Source: Rhodospirillales bacterium (GTDB lineage: Bacteria > Pseudomonadota > Alphaproteobacteria > Rhodospirillales > Casp-alpha2). From it: a stretch of DNA of 8,056 nucleotides. The position numbers and the translations under genes are program-made. This document shows positions 1 to 5,877 of the stretch, piece after piece. Where the stretch lies: the NCBI GenBank assembly GCA_018664265.1, contig JABJOR010000601.1, forward strand, positions 1 through 8,056, written 5' to 3'. The notes below the pieces were generated by a model. The model saw only the letters and a list, made by a program, of their open reading frames with translations. It did not search any database and was not told the origin of the DNA. Numbering within the stretch: position 1 is the first letter of the stretch; every line of letters starts with the position of its first letter.

Positions 1-320
1 CCACCATAGGCCACCAGCGCCATAACTCGCTGACCAACCTTAACACTGGTAACGTTCGAGGAGACCTCAATGACTTCCCCGGAAACTTCCAGGCCCGGCG
101 AGAACGGCACGGGTGGTTTTGTCTGATATTGGCCCTTTGTAATCAGCGTATCGGCAAAGTTCAGACCTGCTGCATGGACTTTGATGCGGACATCACAGGC
201 AGGTTCCTGCAAGGGCACTCGATTCTCATTGGGGCGTACGCTGTCCATAATTGGGCAGCTCACGTCTTCTAACCGAAGCGCTTCAAATCCGTCCAGAGTT
301 TGACATTGTATAGCTTTCAT
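1..320 (-). CDS. NADPH:quinone oxidoreductase-like MDR protein (N-terminal part)
   Basis: This is the first 106 codons of a medium-chain dehydrogenase/reductase of the zinc-independent quinone oxidoreductase type; the rest lies off the left edge. The frame opens MKAIQCQTLDG, a normal MDR start. It carries the GroES-like core: HAAGLNFADTL near residues 49-59, then PFSPGLEVSGEV near 72-83 and a VGQRVMALV strand near 95-103. The NFAD and PG.E.SG motifs are typical of quinone oxidoreductases, and no Cys/His catalytic zinc ligands are visible. Known members reduce quinones or enones with NADPH in the cytoplasm. One oddity is a stretch at about residues 21-42 roughly ten residues longer than the usual short turn. 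The start ATG has no clear Shine-Dalgarno; a TTG lies in frame at 357-359, but the MKAI start fits the family better. The gene is divergent from the SpoU-type gene. Exact substrate unknown. Confidence 0.85.
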   Translation of the reverse strand, partial: MKAIQCQTLDGFEALRLEDVSCPIMDSVRPNENRVPLQEPACDVRIKVHAAGLNFADTLITKGQYQTKPPVPFSPGLEVSGEVIEVSSNVTSVKVGQRVMALVAYG

Positions 321-404
321 ACTGAGGGGATACTCAACACGCTCTTGATTTTCAAGCAATAATGACCATAGTCAGCGCGAATTATAATTTAGGAGTACTT
401 TCAA
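321..404. promoter_or_regulatory. Divergent intergenic region with promoter-like box and small palindromes
   Basis: This 84-base AT-rich gap separates two divergent starts and must hold signals for both. A perfect TATAAT lies at 383-388 on the plus strand. It sits only 17 bases before the ATG and beside the ribosome binding site, so a start of transcription from it would give an almost leaderless message. Two short palindromes are visible: CTTGA-TTT-TCAAG at 344-356 and TGAC-CATA-GTCA at 363-374. They could be operator half-sites, but 4-5 base arms occur by chance in AT-rich DNA. No convincing -35 box stands at the standard distance. Confidence 0.35.
391..395 (+). promoter_or_regulatory. Ribosome binding site of the SpoU-type gene
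   Basis: AGGAG lies 9 bases before the ATG at 405. It supports this start over any other in-frame codon. Confidence 0.75.
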
Positions 405-1004
405 ATGCGCGGATATTTTGGCGTTGGCGTAGAAAGCATCAGCAAGGCCATGAACGTGGGCAGCCTGTTTCGCACAGCGCATGCCTTCGGAGCGAGCTTT
501 GTGTTTACAGTTGCGGCCGATTACGAGCGCAAGCATGTCAGCCATGCCGATACCTCCAAGGCTCAAGGTCATGTACCGTTCTATGAATTCCCGGATATCA
601 ATTCCATGATTTTGCCGCAAGGCTGTGACATTGTCGGTATTGAATTAACCGATGACGCCGTAGAGCTGCCGAGCTTTCATCATCCACGCCAGGCCGCCTA
701 TATTCTGGGGCCAGAAAAGGGCTCGTTGTCCCCAACCATTCTGGAACGCTGTGCCTATACGGTGAAAATTCCCACCAAGTTCTGCATCAATGTAGGATTG
801 GCTGGCGCCATCACGCTTTATGATCGCGCCATCTCCATGGGGCAATATGCCCCCCGTCACATTGTACCCGGTGCCCCCGTCGAAAGCGTGCCCGAACACA
901 AACATGGCGGACGTTTCACACGCAAGAAAGATAAGGAACTTGCTGATCTGGAGCCGTTTCGCACAGACCCGCCACTGGGTGAAGTCGATATTTATAGCGA
1001 CTAA
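405..1004 (+). CDS. SpoU/TrmH-family RNA 2'-O-ribose methyltransferase
   Basis: The 199-residue product is an SPOUT-class methyltransferase, which transfers a methyl group from S-adenosylmethionine to a ribose 2'-OH in tRNA or rRNA. All three family motifs are visible. Motif 1 is NVGSLFRTAHAFG (17-29), with Asn17 and the catalytic-type Arg23. Motif 2 is YILGPEKGSLS (99-109), with Glu104. Motif 3 is CINVGLAGAITLYDRA (127-142), with Asn129; the usual S/T-LNVS core is changed to CINVG. Motifs 2 and 3 form the trefoil knot that binds the cofactor. The protein consists of the catalytic domain plus a charged C-terminal tail (about 163-199) rich in Lys, Glu and Asp. There is no separate N-terminal substrate-binding domain as in RlmB. 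The start is fixed by a good AGGAG. It ends flush against the convergent cytochrome gene. The RNA target cannot be told from sequence, so no symbol is given. Confidence 0.9.
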   Translation: MRGYFGVGVESISKAMNVGSLFRTAHAFGASFVFTVAADYERKHVSHADTSKAQGHVPFYEFPDINSMILPQGCDIVGIELTDDAVELPSFHHPRQAAYILGPEKGSLSPTILERCAYTVKIPTKFCINVGLAGAITLYDRAISMGQYAPRHIVPGAPVESVPEHKHGGRFTRKKDKELADLEPFRTDPPLGEVDIYSD

Positions 1005-1035
1005 TCAGAACAGTCCGTTGGCCTTCTGAATCGCT
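996..1035. terminator. Inverted repeat across convergent stop codons, possible bidirectional terminator
   Basis: AGCGA (996-1000) pairs with TCGCT (1031-1035), and inside it TCAGAA (1005-1010) pairs with TTCTGA (1024-1029). The two stems are separated by a 4-by-1 internal loop and capped by a 13-base loop. The structure covers both stop codons of the convergent pair, which have no intergenic spacer. No strong T-tract follows on either strand; the flank on the minus-strand exit side is moderately AT-rich. A bidirectional terminator is an inference from position and symmetry. Confidence 0.4.
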
Positions 1036-1403
1036 CGAACATAGACAATAATTTTCTCAATCTGAGCTTCTTTGATGCCTTCAACAGGCGGCATATCGCC
1101 GAACGGCCAGTGATGAGCTTTTACCCCTTTCATGGGTGCGGCGTAAAACGCTGCGTCCCCATGGTGCCCGGGATGATAGAATTTGTGCAGGAATGTCGGC
1201 CCCTTATCTGTCCCAGCCGTATTCTTGCCATGACAGCTTGAACACAATGCATCATAGGTCATTTTGCCAAGATTCAAGGCTGGTGTCATGCCTGGTAATT
1301 TTACAGAGTCCGGATTAAGGGGAGCATCTGCGCGAACGTCTCCTATAGCAACAACAGCCAATACGGCCCCAAGAACGAGAAACGGTTTGATCAATCGAAA
1401 CAC
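1005..1403 (-). CDS. Small periplasmic class I c-type cytochrome
   Basis: The 132-residue product has an N-terminal hydrophobic segment (about 4-20) and a likely signal-peptidase site around VRADA (residues 23-27), so it is exported. One haem c site, CSSCH, is at 54-58 (Cys54, Cys57, His58). Met104 in GDMPPV is the probable second axial ligand, and the C-terminal helix IIVYVRAIQKANG follows, as in class I cytochromes. Its role would be electron transfer in the periplasm; the redox partner is unknown. Histidines cluster between the haem site and Met104 (His73, 77, 80, 81, 97, 98). I believe this pattern recurs in related alphaproteobacterial cytochromes, but cannot check. The start codon is GTG, supported by a strong AGGGAGGG 8 bases upstream. 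A promoter-like pair lies in the gap to the upstream glycosyltransferase gene, so it may be transcribed alone. Confidence 0.9.
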   Translation of the reverse strand: MFRLIKPFLVLGAVLAVVAIGDVRADAPLNPDSVKLPGMTPALNLGKMTYDALCSSCHGKNTAGTDKGPTFLHKFYHPGHHGDAAFYAAPMKGVKAHHWPFGDMPPVEGIKEAQIEKIIVYVRAIQKANGLF

Positions 1404-1411
1404 TCTATAAT

Positions 1412-1419
1412 CCCTCCCT
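1412..1419 (-). promoter_or_regulatory. Ribosome binding site deciding the GTG start of the cytochrome c gene
   Basis: On the minus strand AGGGAGGG lies 8 bases before GTG at 1403. No ATG is available at this position, so the strong site is what fixes the start; the signal peptide begins immediately after it. Confidence 0.7.
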
Positions 1420-1436
1420 AATATTGAATAGAAGTC

Positions 1437-1467
1437 TTTATAAAGCTTTCAGTGACTGGAAGGTCAA
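1437..1467 (-). promoter_or_regulatory. Candidate sigma-70-type promoter for the cytochrome c gene
   Basis: On the minus strand TTGACC (1462-1467, five of six bases of the -35 consensus) is followed after 19 bases by TATAAA (1437-1442, five of six of the -10 consensus). The spacer is at the long end of the usable range. Transcription would begin near 1430, giving a leader of about 27 bases that includes the ribosome binding site. The -10 box is embedded in the perfect 10-base palindrome CTTTATAAAG (1436-1445). Confidence 0.4.
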
Positions 1468-1480
1468 CACATGAATCGCC

Positions 1481-3022
1481 CTAGCGGCAATTCCCTTGTC
1501 GGGCGGGGTCGTCAATCAAGATATAACCAAACTGCATAGTATTGCCCTCATCCAAGTGAACCTCTGTAATTTGCATTTGATCCATATCCTGAATATCAAT
1601 TTCAACATTGAGGCGATTTTTCAATGCCCTGGCTCTCTTTGTAAATAACACCTCTTTTCTTGAATCCAGAAGCCAAATAGCAAGACATTGCCCAGCCGCA
1701 GCCTCTGAAACATGCTCAGGCGCATTATAGTGATTGAATCGCGTGCTGACAAAACGGCTATCCGGGAAGTATCGGCGAAGATTACCACCCAGTTGAGTTG
1801 GGTAATCGAAACTCAAAACAGTCCCGACCTGAAACCCGGTATCGCGGATCTGATCGGCAAGTTGTGAAATGGGAACAAGAAGGCGACACTTACGACACCC
1901 GTGCGCACCCTGCATGGCCTTGATTATCAAAACAGACATAACAATGCCTGCCAATACCACAAGCAGCGAGACAAACCAGCGCACCCGCTTGGCCTCAATA
2001 TCTGAATAGACCTCTGATATGCGCAGTGTTCCGTAAACCGGAAAAGCAATAAGAACGATCATCCAGTGATTGCGTACAGACGTCATGCCACTCACAACAA
2101 TCATCAACCCCATAAGGACAAACACCAGAATTGCGCCCCGTTCCAGTAACTTGCGTGCTCTCTGGCGATCTTCATTCGGATTCTGAATCGGGAAAAAAGC
2201 TTTTGGGAAAAACAGCACAAATAAAATCAGCAACGGCGACAACATGGAAATTGCGGCCCTGATCATTTCCTCCAGGCCGCTTAAACTGGCGTCCAAACCC
2301 GGATCGCTGGTCTTGGACACAGCCTTTGAAAGCGCGGCTTGATCTACAGCACCGCCCAATAACCACACAGCATGAGGCAAAGCGATCAGGCCAATCACTG
2401 CCAAAACAAGCAATCCTTTTGCACTGATCAGTTTGCGCCGTAAATCCATATCCATCAATGCCGCCCCGATTAGGGCAGCCAGAAAGATTGCAAAATTATA
2501 CTTGGTCATCACACCGCAGCCGGCGACCACTCCAAGGTAGAGAAAACTTCCCCAGCTCACTCGACCATTCATAATTCGCGCAAGAGCGTGAATGGTGGCA
2601 AGGCAAAACGCTGCCATCAGCACGGTCTGGGAATAATTCAGCACACTGTCCCAGCCGATATAATACAGGCCGAGAACACTGATCCCGGCAAATGCGACCC
2701 AGCCCTCGGCGAGGTGCATCAAGCGAGCAATTTGAAAACTCAACCCATAGATAGCGGCAATAGCAGCAAACTTGATCGCCACCACCACTGGCAAGGCAAC
2801 GCCAGTGATTTGCAAAATGAGATAAACAATCCAGGTATACAGCGGTGGCTGCCCTGGCTTGTAGCCGCCCGTAAGCGACTGGGAATAAAATAGCTGTTCA
2901 GCGTCATCTTCCGATGCACCGGGGAATAAGGTGATACGCAACACATAAAGGGCCAATAAATACACGCCAAGGCTTATATGAAAGCCCCGCGCGCTCAGCA
3001 AAGATTGCACCCGTGCGTTCAT
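1481..3022 (-). CDS. Integral-membrane glycosyltransferase, GT39/ArnT-like (PMT family)
   Basis: The 513-residue product looks like a polyprenyl-phosphate-sugar-dependent glycosyltransferase of the PMT/ArnT type (GT-C fold). Members move a sugar from a lipid-phosphate donor to protein or envelope lipid on the outer face of the cytoplasmic membrane. Roughly eleven hydrophobic segments run from residue 14 to 368. After the first is the acidic motif SEDDAEQLF (38-46), with Asp39/Asp40, where this fold keeps its catalytic and metal-binding acids, followed by GGYKPGQPPLYTW (52-64). VMTKYNFAIF (171-180) is another family-like loop. After the last membrane segment comes HGCRKCR (374-380), with a CxxC pair, and a soluble domain of about 130 residues, probably extracytoplasmic. 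Its ATG overlaps the stop of the asparaginase gene by four bases, with GAGGGA five bases upstream inside that gene. Sugar and acceptor cannot be deduced, and no neighbouring lipid A or O-antigen gene helps. Confidence 0.85.
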   Translation of the reverse strand: MNARVQSLLSARGFHISLGVYLLALYVLRITLFPGASEDDAEQLFYSQSLTGGYKPGQPPLYTWIVYLILQITGVALPVVVAIKFAAIAAIYGLSFQIARLMHLAEGWVAFAGISVLGLYYIGWDSVLNYSQTVLMAAFCLATIHALARIMNGRVSWGSFLYLGVVAGCGVMTKYNFAIFLAALIGAALMDMDLRRKLISAKGLLVLAVIGLIALPHAVWLLGGAVDQAALSKAVSKTSDPGLDASLSGLEEMIRAAISMLSPLLILFVLFFPKAFFPIQNPNEDRQRARKLLERGAILVFVLMGLMIVVSGMTSVRNHWMIVLIAFPVYGTLRISEVYSDIEAKRVRWFVSLLVVLAGIVMSVLIIKAMQGAHGCRKCRLLVPISQLADQIRDTGFQVGTVLSFDYPTQLGGNLRRYFPDSRFVSTRFNHYNAPEHVSEAAAGQCLAIWLLDSRKEVLFTKRARALKNRLNVEIDIQDMDQMQITEVHLDEGNTMQFGYILIDDPARQGNCR

Positions 3023-4026
3023 GCAGTTCCCTCATGAACACAGATTTTGCCAACTATTAAATCGTTTCTGTTTTTAACATCAGGTTCCATTAAATTGGCA
3101 ATTTCCCGGGCTGCAGAATTGGAAATCAAATCAAGTTTGTTGATGATCCAGAGCGCCGCCACTTCACAAGCACGACTGTTACCATCGCGTGCCTTGACGG
3201 CGATGCCGAGACCCCGTTCTGGAACAATGGCAATCATCACGCCTTCCGCACCGGCCTTAAACGCCACATTCCCCATGGCCTGCATTGCAAGAGTATCCAT
3301 GCGGTTCCTGCCTGCCACCATATGCGGCTCAGCAATCATGGAAGCGACAATACGTTTTGCCGCGACCTCTCGCACAGCCCCTAATCCGGATGGGTCCGCC
3401 ATACGAGCCATGGACCGTGCCAATCCAGACAGCGACATACCGACAACCGGAATACCGCAACCATCGGTTCCGCGCGCTGTGGCCGAAAGATCACAATCAG
3501 AAGTTTCTGACATGGCTTCCAGAATGCGCTTTTGCACGCCGTGTTCGGCCTTGATATAGCCTTTTGGGTCTTCACCGAGGTGAGCTGTTGTTGTCAAGAA
3601 ACCCATGTGCTTGCCGGAGCAATTATTGTGAAGACGACAAGGCTCAACGCCCTCGCGGATCATATCATCCGATGATGCCTCGTCATAAGGACGGTGTGGA
3701 CCGCATTCCAAATCGGTTTCACCCAGCCCAATGCGCCCAAGAACATCCTTAACGGCTTTGACATGAACCGCTTCGCTATTATGCGAGGCACAGGAAAGCG
3801 CCACTTCCGCCGGGCTAAAATTATAATGATCTGCGGCGCCGCTCTCGACCAACGGCAGTGCCTGTACAGGTTTAATGGAAGACCGCGCGTACATTTCACG
3901 GTCAGGCTCACCCCAGGCCATGATAGTCTCACCTGCAGCATTGACCACAACACAATCACACTGATGCACGCTTTCAACCAGATTGCCACGAATAACATCG
4001 ACCAGTAACGTTTCAGAAAGCTTCAT
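3019..4026 (-). CDS. L-asparaginase, Rhizobium etli AnsA-type (asparaginase II family)
   Basis: The 335-residue product belongs to the asparaginase family typified by the R. etli inducible enzyme (ReAV, about 367 residues), which hydrolyses L-asparagine to aspartate and ammonia. It is unrelated to the E. coli AnsA/AnsB fold. The key residues of ReAV are in place, each shifted by one. ARSSIKPVQALP (47-58) gives the Ser49/Lys52 pair (Ser48/Lys51 in ReAV), and SCASHNSE (78-85) gives Ser81 (Ser80). NNCSGKHMG (134-142) gives Cys136 and Lys139, and TDGCGIP (187-193) gives Cys190; these three match the zinc site Cys135/Lys138/Cys189. The second catalytic lysine (Lys263 in ReAV) is probably Lys257 in NVAFKAGAEG. 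There is no signal peptide, so it acts in the cytoplasm. The start follows a weak AGGA about 13 bases upstream. The stop overlaps the glycosyltransferase start, suggesting one transcript. Confidence 0.93.
   Translation of the reverse strand: MKLSETLLVDVIRGNLVESVHQCDCVVVNAAGETIMAWGEPDREMYARSSIKPVQALPLVESGAADHYNFSPAEVALSCASHNSEAVHVKAVKDVLGRIGLGETDLECGPHRPYDEASSDDMIREGVEPCRLHNNCSGKHMGFLTTTAHLGEDPKGYIKAEHGVQKRILEAMSETSDCDLSATARGTDGCGIPVVGMSLSGLARSMARMADPSGLGAVREVAAKRIVASMIAEPHMVAGRNRMDTLAMQAMGNVAFKAGAEGVMIAIVPERGLGIAVKARDGNSRACEVAALWIINKLDLISNSAAREIANLMEPDVKNRNDLIVGKICVHEGTA
3028..3033 (-). promoter_or_regulatory. Ribosome binding site of the glycosyltransferase gene inside the asparaginase gene
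   Basis: On the minus strand GAGGGA lies 5 bases before the ATG at 3022, within the last codons of the asparaginase gene. It supports this start and the ATGA-coupled arrangement. Confidence 0.65.
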
Positions 4027-4125
4027 TGAATATAGTATTCCTGTAAATTAAGAAATGGCATGTCTGACCATTGAAATATAAGATGTACGAATGAATGTAT
4101 ACGACAATCTCAAGAGAAAGTTTAG
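4027..4125. promoter_or_regulatory. Divergent promoter region between asparaginase and ialB-like genes
   Basis: This 99-base AT-rich gap is the only place for promoters of both divergent transcription units. An inverted repeat, AATGG (4054-4058) and CCATT (4068-4072) with a 9-base spacer, sits nearly mid-way and could be a dimeric regulator site. On the plus strand TTGAAA (4071-4076) resembles a -35 box, but the best -10 candidates (TGTATA 4096-4101, TATACG 4098-4103) lie 19-21 bases away, so the match is weak. The plus-strand gene has only a poor purine stretch (AAGAGAAAG) as ribosome binding site. Confidence 0.4.
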
Positions 4126-4665
4126 ATGAAGCCCTTCAATAAACCCTTTCTAATTATAAAATCCGCTGTTTTCTTCAGCATGGTATTAATGCTGAGTCTT
4201 TTTGGCACAGCAAATACGGCAAGCGCGGAAACTCTGGGAATGTTTGGCGACTGGTCAGCTTTCAAGATTATGGAAAGCGGTAAAGACGTCTGCTATATCG
4301 GCTCAGAGCCGGAAAAAGCCGAAGGCGACTATACCAATCGCGGCGATACGTTCCTGCTGGTCACCCACCGCCCATTCCTTGGCGAGTTGAACGTTGTCAG
4401 TGTTCGTGCAGGCTATAAGTACAAAGACAATAGCGACGTCAATCTTTCCATCGACGATGCAGCATATTCCTTGTTTGCCCTTGGTGAAATGGCCTGGGCG
4501 CGTGACGCAAACAGCGACCGGAAACTGGTCACAGCCATGCGCAAAGGCATAAAAATGATCGTTCGCGGAACCTCCTGGCGTGGCACGATTACCACCGATA
4601 CGTACTCCTTAAAAGGTTTCACCAAGGCCTATAAAACATCCCTGACGGCGTGTGGTTTAAAATAA
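4126..4665 (+). CDS. Invasion-associated locus B (IalB) family exported protein
   Basis: The 179-residue product has a long signal peptide: basic start MKPFNKP, hydrophobic core about 8-27, likely cleavage after ASA at residue 34. A single compact IalB-type domain follows. Recognisable elements are FGDWSAFKI (40-48), the VCYIGSEP region (55-62), RGDTFLLVTHRP (72-83), the VRAGYKYK segment, an MAWARD segment and GTSWRGT...YSLKGFTKAY near the end. Cys56 and Cys176 are the only cysteines of the mature protein and probably form a disulfide. The family is named after Bartonella IalB, linked to red-cell invasion, but it is widespread in free-living alphaproteobacteria. There it is best read as a periplasmic or envelope protein of unknown biochemical role, so the name should not be taken as evidence of pathogenicity. 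It lies 51 bases upstream of rlmN in the same direction and may share a transcript with it. Confidence 0.88.
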   Translation: MKPFNKPFLIIKSAVFFSMVLMLSLFGTANTASAETLGMFGDWSAFKIMESGKDVCYIGSEPEKAEGDYTNRGDTFLLVTHRPFLGELNVVSVRAGYKYKDNSDVNLSIDDAAYSLFALGEMAWARDANSDRKLVTAMRKGIKMIVRGTSWRGTITTDTYSLKGFTKAYKTSLTACGLK

Positions 4666-4716
4666 CTCTGTAAAAAGAGCTTAACTTTTGCCAAATGGCT
4701 CTATATGTAAGGGGCC

Positions 4717-5877
4717 ATGATACAGCCCTTAACCACACCCGAAGCTCAAACAGCCCCAAACTCAATCGAAAACCGCATTGATTTGGTTGGCCTGTCCAAA
4801 GCTGAACTTAAAACACAACTCACCGACATCGGCGAGCCAGCATTTCGAGCCAAGCAGCTTTGGCACTGGATATACCATCGCGGTGAAACTGATTTCGACC
4901 AGATGACAACCATCGCCAAATCCCTGCGTGCCATACTGAATGAAAAGTTCATCGTACGCCGTCCCGGCATTGCCCTGGAGCAAACCTCCAACGACAAGTC
5001 CCGCAAATGGCTGTTCAAATTCCATGACGGTAACGAGGCTGAAACCGTGTTTATTCCCGAAGAAGACCGGGGTGCGGTTTGTATATCCTCGCAGGTCGGC
5101 TGTTCGCTGAGCTGCACGTTTTGCCACACGGGGACCATGGATCTGGTACGCAACCTCACAGCCGGGGAAATTGTCGGCCAGATGATGGCCGCGCGTGACA
5201 GCTACAATGAGTGGCCTTCTCCTTCCGGCGATCGTCTGCTCTCCAACATCGTCATGATGGGCATGGGTGAGCCACTGATCAATTATGAAAACGTGGCAAA
5301 AGCCCTGACCATCATTATGGACGGCGAAGGCATTGCTATTTCCAAGCGCCGTATCACTTTATCGACCTCCGGTCTTGTGCCCATGATGGATCGTTGTGGA
5401 AGTGAACTTGGTGTTAATCTGGCGGTCAGTCTGCACGCCGTTACCGACGAGTTGCGCGATGTGCTGGTCCCCATCAACAAAAAATATCCGATTAAAGAGT
5501 TGCTCGATGCCTGTCGGCGTTATCCCAGCGCCAACAATGCACGACGCATCACCTTTGAATATGTCATGCTCAAAGGTGTCAATGACAGTCAGGCAGATGC
5601 CCGCGAACTGGTCCGCATGGCCAAAGGCATTCCGGTCAAATTCAACCTGATCCCGTTCAATCCTTGGCCCGGTGTTGCCTATGATTGCTCCACCATGTCG
5701 GATATGAAACGGTTTTCCGAAATCCTCAATGATGGCGGGTTTTCAGCCCCTATCCGGGTACCACGAGGGCGCGATATTCTTGCAGCCTGTGGCCAGTTGA
5801 AATCTGCCAGCAAGCGTGATGTGGAAAAATTAAAACAAGACGCCCGCCAACGCCAATCTGAAAGAGAAGCTTCATAA
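4717..5877 (+). CDS. rlmN: Dual-specificity 23S rRNA (A2503-C2) / tRNA (A37-C2) methyltransferase RlmN
   Basis: The 386-residue product is the radical-SAM enzyme RlmN, which makes 2-methyladenosine at A2503 of 23S rRNA and at A37 of some tRNAs; its length is normal. The iron-sulfur motif CSLSCTFC is at 129-136 (Cys129, Cys133, Cys136). Cys122 in AVCISSQ and Cys358 in LAACGQL correspond to E. coli Cys118 and Cys355, the pair that carries and resolves the methylene-adenosine intermediate. Glu109 in AETVFIP matches the conserved acid. GMGEPL (182-187) is the SAM-binding GEP motif. The N-terminal helical region (about 22-75) carries the usual [10 protein letters not shown] stretch. An in-frame TAA at 4708-4710 lies just upstream, so ATG 4717 is the first usable start. 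The purine run AAGGGG (4709-4714) is only two bases from it, an unusually short spacing. The stop codon abuts the next gene's ATG. Confidence 0.97.
   Translation: MIQPLTTPEAQTAPNSIENRIDLVGLSKAELKTQLTDIGEPAFRAKQLWHWIYHRGETDFDQMTTIAKSLRAILNEKFIVRRPGIALEQTSNDKSRKWLFKFHDGNEAETVFIPEEDRGAVCISSQVGCSLSCTFCHTGTMDLVRNLTAGEIVGQMMAARDSYNEWPSPSGDRLLSNIVMMGMGEPLINYENVAKALTIIMDGEGIAISKRRITLSTSGLVPMMDRCGSELGVNLAVSLHAVTDELRDVLVPINKKYPIKELLDACRRYPSANNARRITFEYVMLKGVNDSQADARELVRMAKGIPVKFNLIPFNPWPGVAYDCSTMSDMKRFSEILNDGGFSAPIRVPRGRDILAACGQLKSASKRDVEKLKQDARQRQSEREAS
5863..5869 (+). promoter_or_regulatory. Ribosome binding site of the DsbA-like gene inside rlmN
   Basis: A purine run, AGAGAAG, lies about 8 bases before the ATG at 5878, inside the last codons of rlmN. 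It is a moderate match, consistent with reinitiation after the TAA that directly precedes the ATG. Confidence 0.45.

Noticed and set aside
362..586. 74-codon plus-strand frame overlapping the SpoU-type gene start
   Set aside because: It overlaps the well-supported methyltransferase in another frame, lacks a Shine-Dalgarno and its product is Cys/Arg-rich without motifs.
1436..1449. Palindromes CTTTATAAAG and AAAGCTTT as an operator
   Set aside because: They are very AT-rich and overlap the candidate -10 box, where such symmetry is expected by chance. No second copy was found.
3047..3559. 170-codon open frame antisense to the asparaginase gene
   Set aside because: The product is low-complexity and rich in Ala, Ser, Arg and Pro, typical of a shadow, and the asparaginase on the other strand has all its active-site residues.
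4126..4665. IalB-like protein as a virulence factor
   Set aside because: The family is common in non-pathogenic alphaproteobacteria, and no other virulence or secretion gene is present.
4666..4716. Possible terminator between the ialB-like gene and rlmN
   Set aside because: Only short pairings are visible (CTCT/AGAG around 4671-4680; AGAGC/GCTCT at about 4677-4702), without a proper T-tract. They are too weak to call.
4746..5159. Two overlapping antisense frames over the start of rlmN
   Set aside because: Neither has a recognisable domain or ribosome binding site, and rlmN is intact across this stretch.
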